Under the pieces are notes generated by a model, which was not told the origin of the DNA, made no database searches, and saw nothing but the letters and a program-made list of their open reading frames with translations. Shown here one piece after another: positions 38,809 through 48,033 of a stretch of DNA of 64,000 nucleotides. The DNA is from Desulfurivibrio alkaliphilus AHT 2 (GTDB taxonomy: Bacteria > Desulfobacterota > Desulfobulbia > Desulfobulbales > Desulfurivibrionaceae), in contig NC_014216.1 in assembly GCF_000092205.1 (NCBI RefSeq), positions 186,001 to 250,000 of the forward strand, given 5' to 3'. Position numbers and translations under genes: made by a program. Within the stretch, counting starts at the first letter, position 1. The number at the start of each line of letters is the position of its first letter.

Positions 38809-40896
38809 ATGAGCAATTACATCGTCCTGGTTAAACAGGTGCCGGATGTGGCCCGGATCACCGACAATGCCTTTGATCCGGACACCGGCAACCTGATCCG
38901 TTCCCGGCTGGCCAGCGTGATCAATGAACTGGACGCCCAAGCCCTGGCCTTTGCCTGGCGGATGAAGGAAATATCCGGCGATACCGGGGCCCGGCTTATC
39001 TGCCTTTCCATGGGGCCGCCCATGGCCGCCGAGGTGCTGCGTTACGGCCTGAGCCGGGGAGCGGACGCCGGGGTGCTGCTCACCGACCGGGCCCTGGGCG
39101 GGGCCGACACCCCGGCCACCGCCAATCCTCTGGCCCACGCCATTAAAAAGATCAAGGCGGAAATGCTGGCCGATGATGACGACTATTTTGTGGTGGCCGG
39201 CATGCAGTCGGTGGACGGCGACACCGCCCAGGTGCCGCCCCAGATTGCCGAAGAACTGGGGATCGGCTGTATTCCTTACGCCACCGAGGTGGAGTTTGTC
39301 GATGGCCGTTTCCGCTTTCACCACATTATCTCCGGCGGCAGCCAGGTGGTGGAAGCCCGGCGCCGGCCGGCGGTGATCACCGTCGCCCAGTACGATTACA
39401 CCCTCTATGCCTCCTTTGCCGCCACCCGCCAGGCCAACCGCAGTGAGCTGGTGCAGTGGGGGGCCGATGACGTCAAGCCCACCGCCATGGGTGGCAGCGG
39501 TTCCAAAACCCGGGTGATCCGGGTTTTTCCGCCGCCCAAAACCAACCGGCTGGGGCGGCAACTGCACTCGGTGGCCGAACTGGCCGGGGTGCTGCGCGAA
39601 ACCCTGCACCAACAGTCGCGCCCCGGCGATGAAGGGCGGCAAGGCCCCGAGCCTGATTATCTGCTGCCCTCCCGACGGTCCTTCTGGTTTGACCGCCCCT
39701 TTGAAGGGACGGCCAAGGAGTGCGACGACTTTGCTCAACTGGCGTCGATCCTGGTCGAACTGGGAATCAAGGAGCCGGGGCAAATCACCGAGCAGGTCAA
39801 GGAACAGGTGCTGGCGGCGGAAAAATTGTCGCTTTCCCCGAAAGTGGCGGCCACCATGCTCGACGGTCTGGGGCAACAGGAAACGGCCTACCAGGGTGAG
39901 GTCTGGGTGATGGCCGAACACGAGGAGGGGGCGCTCAATGCCGCCACCTTCGAGCTGACCGGCAAAGCCCGGGAACTGGCGGATTCTCTTGAGGTGCCGC
40001 TGGGAGTGGTGCTGGCCGGAGATGGGGTGCGGGAGCTGGCGCCGGAGCTGATCGCCGCCGGGGCCGACAAGGTATATCTGCTGGAACACCCGTTGCTGGA
40101 GGAGTTTGACCCTTTGAGCTACCGCAAGGCGGTGGCCGAACTGTTTGCCGTGCATCGGCCCCAGATTCTGCTTTACGGCGCCACGCCCCAGGGGCGGGTA
40201 CTGGCGCCCATGGTGGCCTACCGAACCGGCTGCGGGCTGACCGCCGACTGCACCGAGCTGACCATCCGCGACATCAGCCGCCAGGGGCAGCTGGCGGTAA
40301 TGATGCAGACCCGGCCGGCTTTGGGAGGAAACATCATGGCCACCATCTGCAGCCGCAACTCAAGCTGCCAAATGGCCACCGCCCGTCCCGGGGTGATGCA
40401 ACGGCGACCGGCGGACCCCGCTCGCCGGGGCGAAATTATCACCCACCAGGTGGAGTTGACTGAAGAAGACCTGGGGCTGGCAATCATCGAGCGTGCCGCC
40501 GGTGGCGAAAAGGTGGACTTTGCCTGCGATATTCTGGTCGGCGGCGGCAAGGGCCTGGCCAGCCGGGACAATTTCGTGCGCCTGCTGGATGAGTTGAACG
40601 CGGCCCTGACGGCAAAATTTAAGGTCAAGGTCGGCAAAGGGGCCTCCCGGGCGGCGGTGGAGCAGGGTTTTATTGCGCGGGCCTTCCAGGTAGGACAAAC
40701 CGGCACCGCCGTGGGCCCCAAGGTTTACCTGGCGGTGGGGATTTCCGGGGCCATCCAGCACATGATCGGAGTGGCGGCCAGCGGCACCATTATCGCCATC
40801 AACGCCGATCCGGCCGCGCCGATTTTCAAACAGTGCGATTATTACCTGGTGGGCCGGGCCGAGCAGGTGATCCCCGAACTGATTGTAACTTTGTAA
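38809..40896 (+). CDS. Fused electron transfer flavoprotein beta-alpha (EtfB-EtfA)
   Basis: A 695-residue fusion. Residues 1-270 are the beta subunit (VLVKQVPDVARITDNAFDPD, INELDAQALAFAWRMKE, GMQSVDGDTAQVPPQIAEEL). Residues 365-695 are the alpha subunit (VWVMAEHEEGALNAATFELT, then the FAD-binding C-terminus GGGKGLASRDNFVRLLDELN, ARAFQVGQTGTAVGPKVYLA, GISGAIQHMIGVAASGTIIA, INADPAAPIFKQCDYYLVGR). ETF accepts electrons from dehydrogenases and passes them to the ETF-quinone oxidoreductase encoded next. Normally two genes encode it. The TAA stop is part of repeat family A copy 3. Confidence 0.93.
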   Translation: MSNYIVLVKQVPDVARITDNAFDPDTGNLIRSRLASVINELDAQALAFAWRMKEISGDTGARLICLSMGPPMAAEVLRYGLSRGADAGVLLTDRALGGADTPATANPLAHAIKKIKAEMLADDDDYFVVAGMQSVDGDTAQVPPQIAEELGIGCIPYATEVEFVDGRFRFHHIISGGSQVVEARRRPAVITVAQYDYTLYASFAATRQANRSELVQWGADDVKPTAMGGSGSKTRVIRVFPPPKTNRLGRQLHSVAELAGVLRETLHQQSRPGDEGRQGPEPDYLLPSRRSFWFDRPFEGTAKECDDFAQLASILVELGIKEPGQITEQVKEQVLAAEKLSLSPKVAATMLDGLGQQETAYQGEVWVMAEHEEGALNAATFELTGKARELADSLEVPLGVVLAGDGVRELAPELIAAGADKVYLLEHPLLEEFDPLSYRKAVAELFAVHRPQILLYGATPQGRVLAPMVAYRTGCGLTADCTELTIRDISRQGQLAVMMQTRPALGGNIMATICSRNSSCQMATARPGVMQRRPADPARRGEIITHQVELTEEDLGLAIIERAAGGEKVDFACDILVGGGKGLASRDNFVRLLDELNAALTAKFKVKVGKGASRAAVEQGFIARAFQVGQTGTAVGPKVYLAVGISGAIQHMIGVAASGTIIAINADPAAPIFKQCDYYLVGRAEQVIPELIVTL

Positions 40897-41042
40897 GCGA
40901 ACAGCCGCACCGCAGGTTCGGGCAAGCAGCCAAGCTTACGTACAGGGGGTACGCTGCGCTTGGCTGCAAGACCTAACCTGCGGCACGGCTGTTCGCTTAC
41001 GGCCCGTTATAACTGTAGGTTAATACCCCTGGTGAACGGTTA
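40893..41042. repeat. Repeat family A, copy 3 with tail
   Basis: The core at 40893-41000 has perfect arms over most of GTAAGCGAACAGCCGCACCG and its complement ending GTTCGCTTAC, with a nested inner inverted repeat GCAGCCAAGC/GCTTGGCTGC around GTACAGGGGGTAC. The etfBA TAA is bases 2-4. A 42-bp tail (GGTTAATACCCCTGGTGAAC) follows. Confidence 0.88.
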
Positions 41043-41128
41043 TGCTACTTTGTAGCTGTTTGCCGCCAGGGCATTCCTGCAAGCATGCACCTGAAGATAA
41101 CCCCAAAGACTGACACAAAGGCATGGCC

Positions 41129-42799
41129 ATGAATGACAACCCGCAGGATTACCGTAAAGTGGATGTGTTGATCGTCGGCGCCGGGCCGGCGGGGTTGGCG
41201 GCGGCCATTGCCGCCAAGCATCGGCGCCCGGAACTGGCGATCTGCGTCATCGACAAGGGGGCGGCCCCGGGTAACCACGCCCTTTCCGGGGCGGTGCTGG
41301 AGCCCGGTGCCCTGGCCCGCTTGCTGGATCCGGTGCGCCCCGGCTGGCAGGAAAGCGATGAAGCCGGGGCGGTGTTGCTCGCCCGGGTGGAGAGCGATGA
41401 CGTGCTTTGGCTGCCCGGCCACCGCCGGGCCGTGTCGTTGTTGCCGTTGCTTAAAACCGCCCGGCTGCTGGGTCTGGGCTACGGCCGGATGATCCATGGC
41501 GGCGATTACATCTGCTCGGTGAGCCGGCTGGCGGCCTGGCTGGGTAAAATCGCGCAGGAGCTGGGGGTTGAGGTGCTGCCCGGTTTTGCCGCTGCCGATC
41601 TCCTCTGGGATCAGGGAGCCGGGCGGGCTGCCGGGGTGAAACTGGTGGACCAGGGCCGTGACAAGGAGGGTCGGCCCCAGCGCAACTTTTTGGCCGGTGA
41701 GACCATCAGTGCCGATTTTATTCTTTTGGCCGAGGGTTGCGACGGCCTGCTCAGTGAAAAATTTATCACCATGGCCGGGCTGCAGCGTGCCGGGGAGCAG
41801 CTTTATTCCCTGGGGGTCAAGGAGTTGATCCGGGTCAGTGACGAACAGTACGCCAAATTCGGTGATCGTCGGGTGGTGCACGCCATGGGCTTTCCTCTTT
41901 GGACCCCGCTGAGCGGCCCCGATGTTTTTGGGGGCGGGATCATGTACCCCATGGGGGAAAACCGGATCGCCGTGGGGATTATCGCCGGGCTTGATTATCG
42001 CTACCACGATTTCAACCCCCAGAACGCCTTGAGCCTGTTCAAGGAACATCATTACGTCAAGCAATTCATCGACGGCGGCACCCTGGTGGAAACCGGGGCC
42101 AAGATGATTCCCGAAGGCGGTTGGGAGGCGGTGCCCCGCTGCCCGCAAAACGGCACTGTCGGCAAGGGCAACGTGGTTCTGCTGGGGGATGCCGCCGGCC
42201 TGGTCAACATGTTGAAAATAAAGGGGCTGCACAACGCCATCGAATCGGGCCTGGCCGCCGCCGAAGCCCTGGCGGCCAACGGGAGTCCGGAAAAGCTGGC
42301 GGCGGCTTACACCGCTGCCCTGGAGCGGGCGGGGGTGGTGCGGGAAATGGCGGCGGCCCGTAATTTTCGCCAGTGTATCGCCCGTTTCGGTACCACGGCG
42401 GGTCTGCTGCTGGCCGCCGCCGGCCGGTTGCTGCCCCGCTTTAAAATCAAGCCCGACTACACCCATCTGCAAAGGGAAGCCTTTCCCCGCCGGGCGCCGG
42501 CACCCTACGATAAGGACACCTTCACCGCCCTGGCCCGCACCGGTCACCGGGAAGAGGAACCCTGCCATCTGCTGATCGGTGATGAAGCCTTGTGCCGCGA
42601 CCATTGCCTGGCAAAATTCAATGCCCCCTGCATCACCTTTTGCCCCGCCGGGGTGTATGAAAAAATCGGGCCGCAGCCCCGGCCGGCCAACCCCTCCAAC
42701 TGCCTGCATTGCAAGACCTGCCAGCGCAAGTGCCCCTTTGATAACATCCGTTGGACGGTGCCGGAGGGTGGCGAGGGCCCTCGCTACACCACCATGTAG
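41129..42799 (+). CDS. ETF-quinone oxidoreductase-like flavoprotein
   Basis: A 556-residue membrane-associated protein starting at ATG 41129 (AAAGG seven bases upstream). The N-terminal FAD site is DVLIVGAGPAGLAAAIAAKH. The body has the ETF-QO features GNHALSGAVLEPGALARLLD, GFPLW-like MGFPLWTPLSGPDVFGGGIM, GDAAGLVNMLKIKGLHNAIE and AMAAR-like AAARNFRQC. The C-terminus carries the ETF-QO 4Fe-4S segment NCLHCKTCQRKCPFDNIRWT followed by VPEGGEGPRY. It passes electrons from ETF to the membrane quinone pool. It lies just after the EtfBA fusion. Confidence 0.92.
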   Translation: MNDNPQDYRKVDVLIVGAGPAGLAAAIAAKHRRPELAICVIDKGAAPGNHALSGAVLEPGALARLLDPVRPGWQESDEAGAVLLARVESDDVLWLPGHRRAVSLLPLLKTARLLGLGYGRMIHGGDYICSVSRLAAWLGKIAQELGVEVLPGFAAADLLWDQGAGRAAGVKLVDQGRDKEGRPQRNFLAGETISADFILLAEGCDGLLSEKFITMAGLQRAGEQLYSLGVKELIRVSDEQYAKFGDRRVVHAMGFPLWTPLSGPDVFGGGIMYPMGENRIAVGIIAGLDYRYHDFNPQNALSLFKEHHYVKQFIDGGTLVETGAKMIPEGGWEAVPRCPQNGTVGKGNVVLLGDAAGLVNMLKIKGLHNAIESGLAAAEALAANGSPEKLAAAYTAALERAGVVREMAAARNFRQCIARFGTTAGLLLAAAGRLLPRFKIKPDYTHLQREAFPRRAPAPYDKDTFTALARTGHREEEPCHLLIGDEALCRDHCLAKFNAPCITFCPAGVYEKIGPQPRPANPSNCLHCKTCQRKCPFDNIRWTVPEGGEGPRYTTM

Positions 42800-42823
42800 C
42801 AGCTTGCCGGGGGGTAGAACAGG

Positions 42824-44449
42824 ATGGGAATTTTAGAACAGCTTGATATCTGGCGGCTGCTGGCCGGCCTGGGAATTTTTCTGTTCGGCATGTACATGCT
42901 GGAGGAATCCATCCGTCTGCTGGCCGGCCGCGCCTTCAAATCGCTGATCCGGCGTTACACCGGCACCCGCCTGCGGGGGATTGTCGCCGGGGCGGTGAGT
43001 ACCTCGATTCTGCAGAGCTCTTCCGCCGTTTCCCTGATGGTGCTGGCCTTCACCGGGGCCGGGCTGATGACCCTGGTCAATGCCCAGGCGGTGATGATCG
43101 GGGCCATGGTGGGCACCACCATGACCACCTGGATCGTGGCGGTTTTCGGTTTTAAGATCAAGATCGAGGCCTTTGCCCTGCCGATGATCGCCGTCGGCGG
43201 CCTGGGCTTGATCCTGTCGGCCAACTCTCCGCGCTATGTCAATCTTTGCAAGCTGCTGGTGGGCTTCGGCTTTCTCTTCCACGGCCTGGACTTTATGAAG
43301 AGCAGTGTGGAGGGAGTGGCCGCGGCCATCGATATCGCCGCCCTGCCGGATCTGGGCCTGTGGATTTACCTGTTGGCCGGCCTGCTGATGACGGTGATCA
43401 TGCAGTCATCCTCGGCCACCAATGCCATTACCCTGACCATGCTCTTTAGCGGCGTGGTGGATTTCAGTGGTGCCGGGGCCATGGTGATCGGGGCCAACGT
43501 GGGCACCACAGTCACCGTGTTGATCGCCTCGTTGGGAGGGATTGCGGTGAAAAGGCAGGCGGCCTTGGGGCAGCTGATCTATATCAGCACCACCGCCCTG
43601 GTGGCTTATACCCTGTTGCCGCTGCTGACCTGGCTGGTGCTGGAGCAATTCCGTTTCGCCGATAACCCGGTGCTGGGGCTGGCCCTTTTTCATACCCTGT
43701 ACAACGTCGTGGGGGTAATGGTTTTCTTTCCGCTCATTCCCCGGGTGACGGCCTTTGTCCGCCGTCGTATTCCCGAACCGGTGCCGTTGCACCTTACCCT
43801 TTACATTACCAAAACCAGTCCCGAGGTTCCCGAAGCGGCCATTGAGGCGCTGCGCAAGGAGGCCATTAACCAGGCTCGCTGCAGCATGGATTTTGTACGG
43901 ATGATTTACGGTATCGACCCCAAGGGGCGCACCCGGGGGCGCGTTACCTACGATGACCTGGAAAGGATGCATGCGGAAATTTTTACCTTTTATGCCAGGA
44001 TTCAGACCCAGCAGATGGAAGAGGCGGAGGCCCGCAGGCTGGAGCCCTACATCCGGGCTTCCCGCAGCATCATGAACGCCACCAAGAATTTCTTTGAACA
44101 AAACCAGGAGATTGATGAACTGCGGCGGGAGGACCAGCGCTTCATGCATGAGGCCTGGCAGCGTTTTCTCGCCCGGTTGCAGAACATCGGCAAGCTGGTG
44201 GAAAATATCGGCGAGGAGCCCGAGGTTGATCACACCGCCCTGCTGGAGCAGAGTTTTGCCGCCGTGGAAGAAGAGGATAGGAATTTCATCCGGGCCTGTG
44301 CCACCGAGGTGGCGTCCAGGCGGTTGCAGGAAAACGAGGTTACCCGCCTTTTGATGAGCAACCGGCTCTTTACCCAGTCCTGCCGGATGCTGGTGTTAAG
44401 CCTGCAAAGCCTGAACCTGGCTGTGGCCGCCCCGGAGCAGGAAACCTGA
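42824..44449 (+). CDS. Na+/Pi cotransporter-family protein with PhoU-like domain
   Basis: A 541-residue membrane protein. Two inverted Na/Pi-cotransporter repeats are visible: the N-terminal LFGMYMLEESIRLLAG with SILQSSSAVSLMVLAFTGAG, and MQSSSATNAITLTMLFSGVV later, each with the QSSS(A/S) ion-binding motif. About eight helices occupy residues 10-320. The C-terminal 210 residues are helical and PhoU-like (IEALRKEAINQARCSMDFVR, LEPYIRASRSIMNATKNFFE). It is probably a sodium-coupled phosphate transporter, though ion and substrate are inferred. Confidence 0.9.
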   Translation: MGILEQLDIWRLLAGLGIFLFGMYMLEESIRLLAGRAFKSLIRRYTGTRLRGIVAGAVSTSILQSSSAVSLMVLAFTGAGLMTLVNAQAVMIGAMVGTTMTTWIVAVFGFKIKIEAFALPMIAVGGLGLILSANSPRYVNLCKLLVGFGFLFHGLDFMKSSVEGVAAAIDIAALPDLGLWIYLLAGLLMTVIMQSSSATNAITLTMLFSGVVDFSGAGAMVIGANVGTTVTVLIASLGGIAVKRQAALGQLIYISTTALVAYTLLPLLTWLVLEQFRFADNPVLGLALFHTLYNVVGVMVFFPLIPRVTAFVRRRIPEPVPLHLTLYITKTSPEVPEAAIEALRKEAINQARCSMDFVRMIYGIDPKGRTRGRVTYDDLERMHAEIFTFYARIQTQQMEEAEARRLEPYIRASRSIMNATKNFFEQNQEIDELRREDQRFMHEAWQRFLARLQNIGKLVENIGEEPEVDHTALLEQSFAAVEEEDRNFIRACATEVASRRLQENEVTRLLMSNRLFTQSCRMLVLSLQSLNLAVAAPEQET

Positions 44450-44466
44450 AGATCGGAAGTGGGCTG

Positions 44467-44498
44467 CGGGGCGCTCCAATCGGTGCGGTAGCGCCCCG
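44467..44498. terminator. Hairpin between convergent genes, likely bidirectional terminator
   Basis: CGGGGCGCT and AGCGCCCCG form a perfect 9-bp stem with a 14-base loop. A T-rich stretch follows on the plus strand. It sits between the convergent Na/Pi transporter and the small conserved protein gene. Confidence 0.6.
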
Positions 44499-44511
44499 TA
44501 TAATTTGCTTT

Positions 44512-44952
44512 TTATTTCCAGGAAGGGAAAGCAATAGTGAGCGAAGATTTATCCCCTTTTTCTTTCAGCTTCACTTTAAGGTCAAGGCTGCCGGCGCGCA
44601 GGCCCAGCGCCAAGGGCAATTCACCGCCCTCTTGGTCAAAGTGCAGAATCCGGCGGATGGTGGCGACCATGCCCTCCCACACTGATCCGGCGGGGGCGGG
44701 CAGCTTTATTTTTTGCTCCCCTTTCAGTTCCGCTTCAATGCTGCCGTCTTTATCCCTTTTGAGTTTAAGTTTGTCGGCCTTTTCAGTGATGCCGTACATA
44801 ATGGCCAGGGCCAGATACTTGACCGCGTTTTCTTCCGGCTCGCTTTCCGGCCCGGCCGCCATCCTGGCCAACTCGACGGCATAGTCGGTGTCCAGGTAAC
44901 AGTCGCACATCTCCTGCAGTTTCAGGTGCAGGTTGGGATCTTTAATTTGCAT
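44512..44952 (-). CDS. Conserved protein of unknown function in the KorAB-DsrC-like cluster
   Basis: A 146-residue soluble protein, not recognised. The N-terminal half is helical with a Cys pair in LKLQEMCDCYLDTDYAVELA. The second half is beta-rich with alternating charged residues (KLKLKRDKDGSIEAELKGEQ). It ends in SSLTIAFPSWK. GGAGAAAAAAC precedes the start. It is the last gene of a minus-strand cluster that runs from the 82-residue protein at 48826 through KorAB and the DsrC-like gene, so it may serve the same pathway. Confidence 0.7.
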   Translation of the reverse strand: MQIKDPNLHLKLQEMCDCYLDTDYAVELARMAAGPESEPEENAVKYLALAIMYGITEKADKLKLKRDKDGSIEAELKGEQKIKLPAPAGSVWEGMVATIRRILHFDQEGGELPLALGLRAGSLDLKVKLKEKGDKSSLTIAFPSWK

Positions 44953-45006
44953 GTTTTTTCTCCTTTTTCCTTGCTTGATAACAAAAGATACGGTTGGTCT
45001 TCTGGT

Positions 45007-45363
45007 TTAAGTTGGTGGTTCCATTATGTAATGTTGACCGTCGGTGCTGATGAAATGGACTCCGGCCAGTTTTGGCAGTCCTGCTATCTTCCACGCCTTT
45101 TCAGGATTAATAAATTCGTCGCTGACACAATTGCGGGGTTGGTCGACATTTTTGCATACATAGTTAAGGATCGGAAAGGCCTTGAACTTCATGTAATATG
45201 ATCGCATGAAACGGATCACCTCCATCATTTCCTCGTCCAGTTGTTCGATGCCTTCACGGGCGGCCATGGCCCTGGCCACCTCCTCGGTCCAGTCTTCAAG
45301 ATTTACCAGGAATCCCTGATCGTCGATTTCGACGCTGCCGCCGGAATAAGTCAGTTGTGCCAT
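45007..45363 (-). CDS. DsrC/TusE-like protein lacking both redox cysteines
   Basis: A 118-residue protein. The DsrC fold is evident from GGSVEIDDQGFLVNLEDWTE, EGIEQLDEEMMEVIRFMRSY and YYMKFKAFPILN. The end of the family domain reads A-W91-KIAGLPK-L-A-G-V102, where DsrC has ACKIAGLPKPTGCV; both conserved Cys positions are replaced (Trp91, Val102). It extends 16 residues past this point. Two other Cys (C70, C79 in VCKNVDQPRNC) lie before it. It therefore cannot form the DsrC trisulfide in the usual way. A regulatory or scaffold role is possible. It lies downstream of korB. Confidence 0.85.
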   Translation of the reverse strand: MAQLTYSGGSVEIDDQGFLVNLEDWTEEVARAMAAREGIEQLDEEMMEVIRFMRSYYMKFKAFPILNYVCKNVDQPRNCVSDEFINPEKAWKIAGLPKLAGVHFISTDGQHYIMEPPT

Positions 45364-45455
45364 TGGGGGTCTCCTTAATTTTCTTGATGAGGTTTGCAGC
45401 TTGATCGGCGCCGGCAACCGGGGCCGGGCCGACCGGCCTATGATGGTCAGATGAT

Positions 45456-46307
45456 TTAACGATACTGTTGCATAATTTCTTCCAGCTTGGGCCGGGAAAC
45501 CTCCTGCCGGGCCAATGGCCCGTGCTTGAGGGGCGTAAACTGCTCTTCAAACAGCGGTCGTTGGGTTTGGTAGATAATGCCCAGGGGTAAATTCTCACCG
45601 AATTCCAGGGCAACCCGCAGGGCCTGGTCGCGATCGGTGGGATCATGTTCCGGCGGTAGTTCGTAGCAGTGCTCCTGGTACCATTGGAAGGTGTTGATCT
45701 TGTTGAAGGAAACACAGGGTTGCAGGATATCCACCAGGGCTGTGCCCCGGTGCTTGATGGCTTTGCTGATCAGCTCGCTGAGCTGTTCCAGCTTGCCGGC
45801 GTAGCCCCGGGCTACGAAGGAGGCGCCCATGGTCACCGCCACCGCCAAGGGGTTGAAAGGCGGGGGGAAGGCCCCGTGGGGCTGGGTTTTGGTCACCATC
45901 CCCTGCTGGGAAGTGGGACTGGCTTGGCCCTTGGTCAGTCCGTAAACCCGGTTGTCGTGGGCCAGGATAGTAAGATCTAGGTTGCGGCGCAGGGCGGCGA
46001 GAAAATGGTTGCCGCCTTCGCCGTACAGGCAGCCATCGCCGCTTTCGGCGATCACCGTCAGTTCCGGGTTGGCCAGCCGGGCGCCGATGGCCGCCGGCAA
46101 ACTGCGGCCATGCAGGCCGTTGAAGACGTTGGCCCGCAGATAATGGGGTGCCTTGGCCGCCTGGCCGATGCCGGAGACCAGCAGGACTCGGTGGGGAGGC
46201 AGGTCGCAGTTGACCAGGGCCTGTTTTAAGGCGTTGAGAATGCCGAAGTTGCCGCAGCCCGGGCACCAGGCGGTTTCATACTTGCCGTAATCTTCAATGG
46301 TAGTCAT
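45456..46307 (-). CDS. korB: 2-Oxoacid:acceptor oxidoreductase, beta subunit
   Basis: A 283-residue thiamine-diphosphate subunit starting at ATG 46307. It has the N-terminal CPGCGNFGILNALKQAL, the TPP-binding GDGCLYGEGGNHFLAALRRN with DNRVYGLTKGQASPTS, and the C-terminal helical tail. It pairs with the gamma-alpha subunit encoded just upstream (10-bp gap). The enzyme converts a 2-oxoacid plus CoA to acyl-CoA and CO2 and reduces an acceptor, usually ferredoxin. 2-Oxoglutarate is the most likely substrate class from the KorAB layout, but this is inference. Confidence 0.9.
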   Translation of the reverse strand: MTTIEDYGKYETAWCPGCGNFGILNALKQALVNCDLPPHRVLLVSGIGQAAKAPHYLRANVFNGLHGRSLPAAIGARLANPELTVIAESGDGCLYGEGGNHFLAALRRNLDLTILAHDNRVYGLTKGQASPTSQQGMVTKTQPHGAFPPPFNPLAVAVTMGASFVARGYAGKLEQLSELISKAIKHRGTALVDILQPCVSFNKINTFQWYQEHCYELPPEHDPTDRDQALRVALEFGENLPLGIIYQTQRPLFEEQFTPLKHGPLARQEVSRPKLEEIMQQYR

Positions 46308-46317
46308 CTTTGCTCCT

Positions 46318-48015
46318 TTACGCGGCAGCTGATTTCTCCAGATGTTCAAGGAGGTAGCCGGCGGTAAAAGGGAGGCCGTCATAACGGTTGATCCGACGGT
46401 CAATGGCAAAGCCAGTTTCGCGCCGGATCAGCCGGGCAAATTGGCCGGTGGCGTTACCCTCGATACAGACCACCTGGCCGGCGGCCTGGAGAATATCCAG
46501 GAACTGTTCCGGGACCAGAGGCCACACCTGTGAAAAATGCAGGGTGGCAACCTCCTGGCCTTGGCCGCGCAGGATCTCGGCGGTTTCCCGCACCGGCCCG
46601 AGGCTGGAGCCCCAGCAGACCAAGAGCAGTTCCGCCCCCCGGGCTCCATTCAGGGTGGGGGCCAAGGCCTGCCGCTTGAGCAGTTCCAGTTTACCCAACC
46701 TTTTTTCCACCATGGCCTTGCGCAGCCCGTAATCCTCGCTGAGATGGCCCTCTTCGTTGTGCTCGTCGCTGTCGGCCACCACCAGGTGCTCCGACAGACC
46801 AGGCAACAAGCGGGGGGAAAGGCCGTCCGGGGTAAGATAATAACGCCGGTAGGGAGGGACCACTTTTTGTGGATCGCTGCCGGCCCTGACCGGGGTAACG
46901 GTATCGCCGTCAAAAGGGGTCACCGGCCGGGAAGAGTCGGCCAGAAACTGGTCGGTCAGCAGGAAAACCGGCGACTGGGTGTGCTCGGTCAAGCCCAGGG
47001 CCCGGGCGGTCAAGGACCAGCATTCTTCGATGCTGCCCGGCGCCAAAATGGCCCGGGGGAATTCACCGTGGCCGGCGTGGAGGACAAACTCCAGGTCCGC
47101 CTGCTCGGTGCAGGTGGGCATGCCGGTGGCCGGTCCCGGCCGCTGGCCCACCACCACCAGCACCGGGGTTTCGGTCATCGCCGCCAGGCTGACCCCTTCG
47201 ACCATCAGGGCAAAACCGCCGCCCGAGGTGGCCACCATGGCCGGCGCCCCGGCATAGGAGGCGCCGATGGCCATGTTGATGGCGGCGATTTCATCTTCGG
47301 CCTGCTCGACAATGCAGCCCATGGTGTCGGCATGGCTGATCAATTCGATCACGATGGAGGTGGCCGGGGTCATGGGGTAAAAAGCACAGAACTTGAGGCC
47401 GCCGGCCAGGGCGCCCAGGGCTATGGCCTGGTTGCCGGTAAGCAGCAGCCGTTTGGCGGCGCCGGTGCTGCGGTCGGCGAGGGTGAAGGGGTGTTCCGGG
47501 ACATGCTGCCCGGCCCATTCCCGGCTTTTCTTCATGACCTTGCGGTTTTCGGCCAGCACTTCCGCTTGTTTGTGGCCAAACATCTCGTCTACCGCCTGTT
47601 GCAGTGGCTCCGTCGGCAACCCCAGGATCTGGCCGAGCAGGGCCAGGGCGGCGGTGTTCCAGAGTTTCTCCGGCCCCAGTTGGGCAAAGGGCACCGGTAT
47701 GGCCCCCGCGGTGTTGGGGGCCGTATTGGCATCGGCGATGATCAGTGCTCGTTGGGTCAACTGGGCCTGGTGCAGTTCCACGGTTTCGGCGTTGAGGGCC
47801 ACCAGGATGTCGATGTTGTCCCTGGAGGCGGCCAAGGGGGCCGGGCCTACGCGTAGGGCAAAAGTATTATGCCCCCCACGAATCCGGGAATGATAGCTCT
47901 GGCTGGTGAATATCTCCCGGCCCGAACGTACCAGGGCCTTGGCCAGCAACTGGCCGATGGTCACCAGTCCCTGGCCGGCTTCGCCACCGATGAGAATCTG
48001 GATGTCCTGTGACAT
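46318..48015 (-). CDS. korA: 2-Oxoacid:acceptor oxidoreductase, fused gamma-alpha subunit
   Basis: A 565-residue protein. Residues 1-190 are the gamma domain (DIQILIGGEAGQGLVTIGQL, then SYHSRIRGGHNTFALRVGPA). Residues 200-565 are the alpha domain (GNQAIALGALAGGLKFCAFY, PMTPATSIVIELISHADTMG, VEQAEDEIAAINMAIGASYA, GAPAMVATSGGGFALMVEGV). It lacks a ferredoxin domain, as in KorAB enzymes. It is the larger subunit for the beta protein encoded next, and follows two small conserved genes. Confidence 0.92.
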   Translation of the reverse strand: MSQDIQILIGGEAGQGLVTIGQLLAKALVRSGREIFTSQSYHSRIRGGHNTFALRVGPAPLAASRDNIDILVALNAETVELHQAQLTQRALIIADANTAPNTAGAIPVPFAQLGPEKLWNTAALALLGQILGLPTEPLQQAVDEMFGHKQAEVLAENRKVMKKSREWAGQHVPEHPFTLADRSTGAAKRLLLTGNQAIALGALAGGLKFCAFYPMTPATSIVIELISHADTMGCIVEQAEDEIAAINMAIGASYAGAPAMVATSGGGFALMVEGVSLAAMTETPVLVVVGQRPGPATGMPTCTEQADLEFVLHAGHGEFPRAILAPGSIEECWSLTARALGLTEHTQSPVFLLTDQFLADSSRPVTPFDGDTVTPVRAGSDPQKVVPPYRRYYLTPDGLSPRLLPGLSEHLVVADSDEHNEEGHLSEDYGLRKAMVEKRLGKLELLKRQALAPTLNGARGAELLLVCWGSSLGPVRETAEILRGQGQEVATLHFSQVWPLVPEQFLDILQAAGQVVCIEGNATGQFARLIRRETGFAIDRRINRYDGLPFTAGYLLEHLEKSAAA

Positions 48016-48033
48016 ATTCCGCCTGCAACAGCG

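Noticed and set aside
41045-42709. A 554-codon open frame on the minus strand.
   Set aside because: It is antisense to the ETF-QO-like gene and shows shadow composition only.
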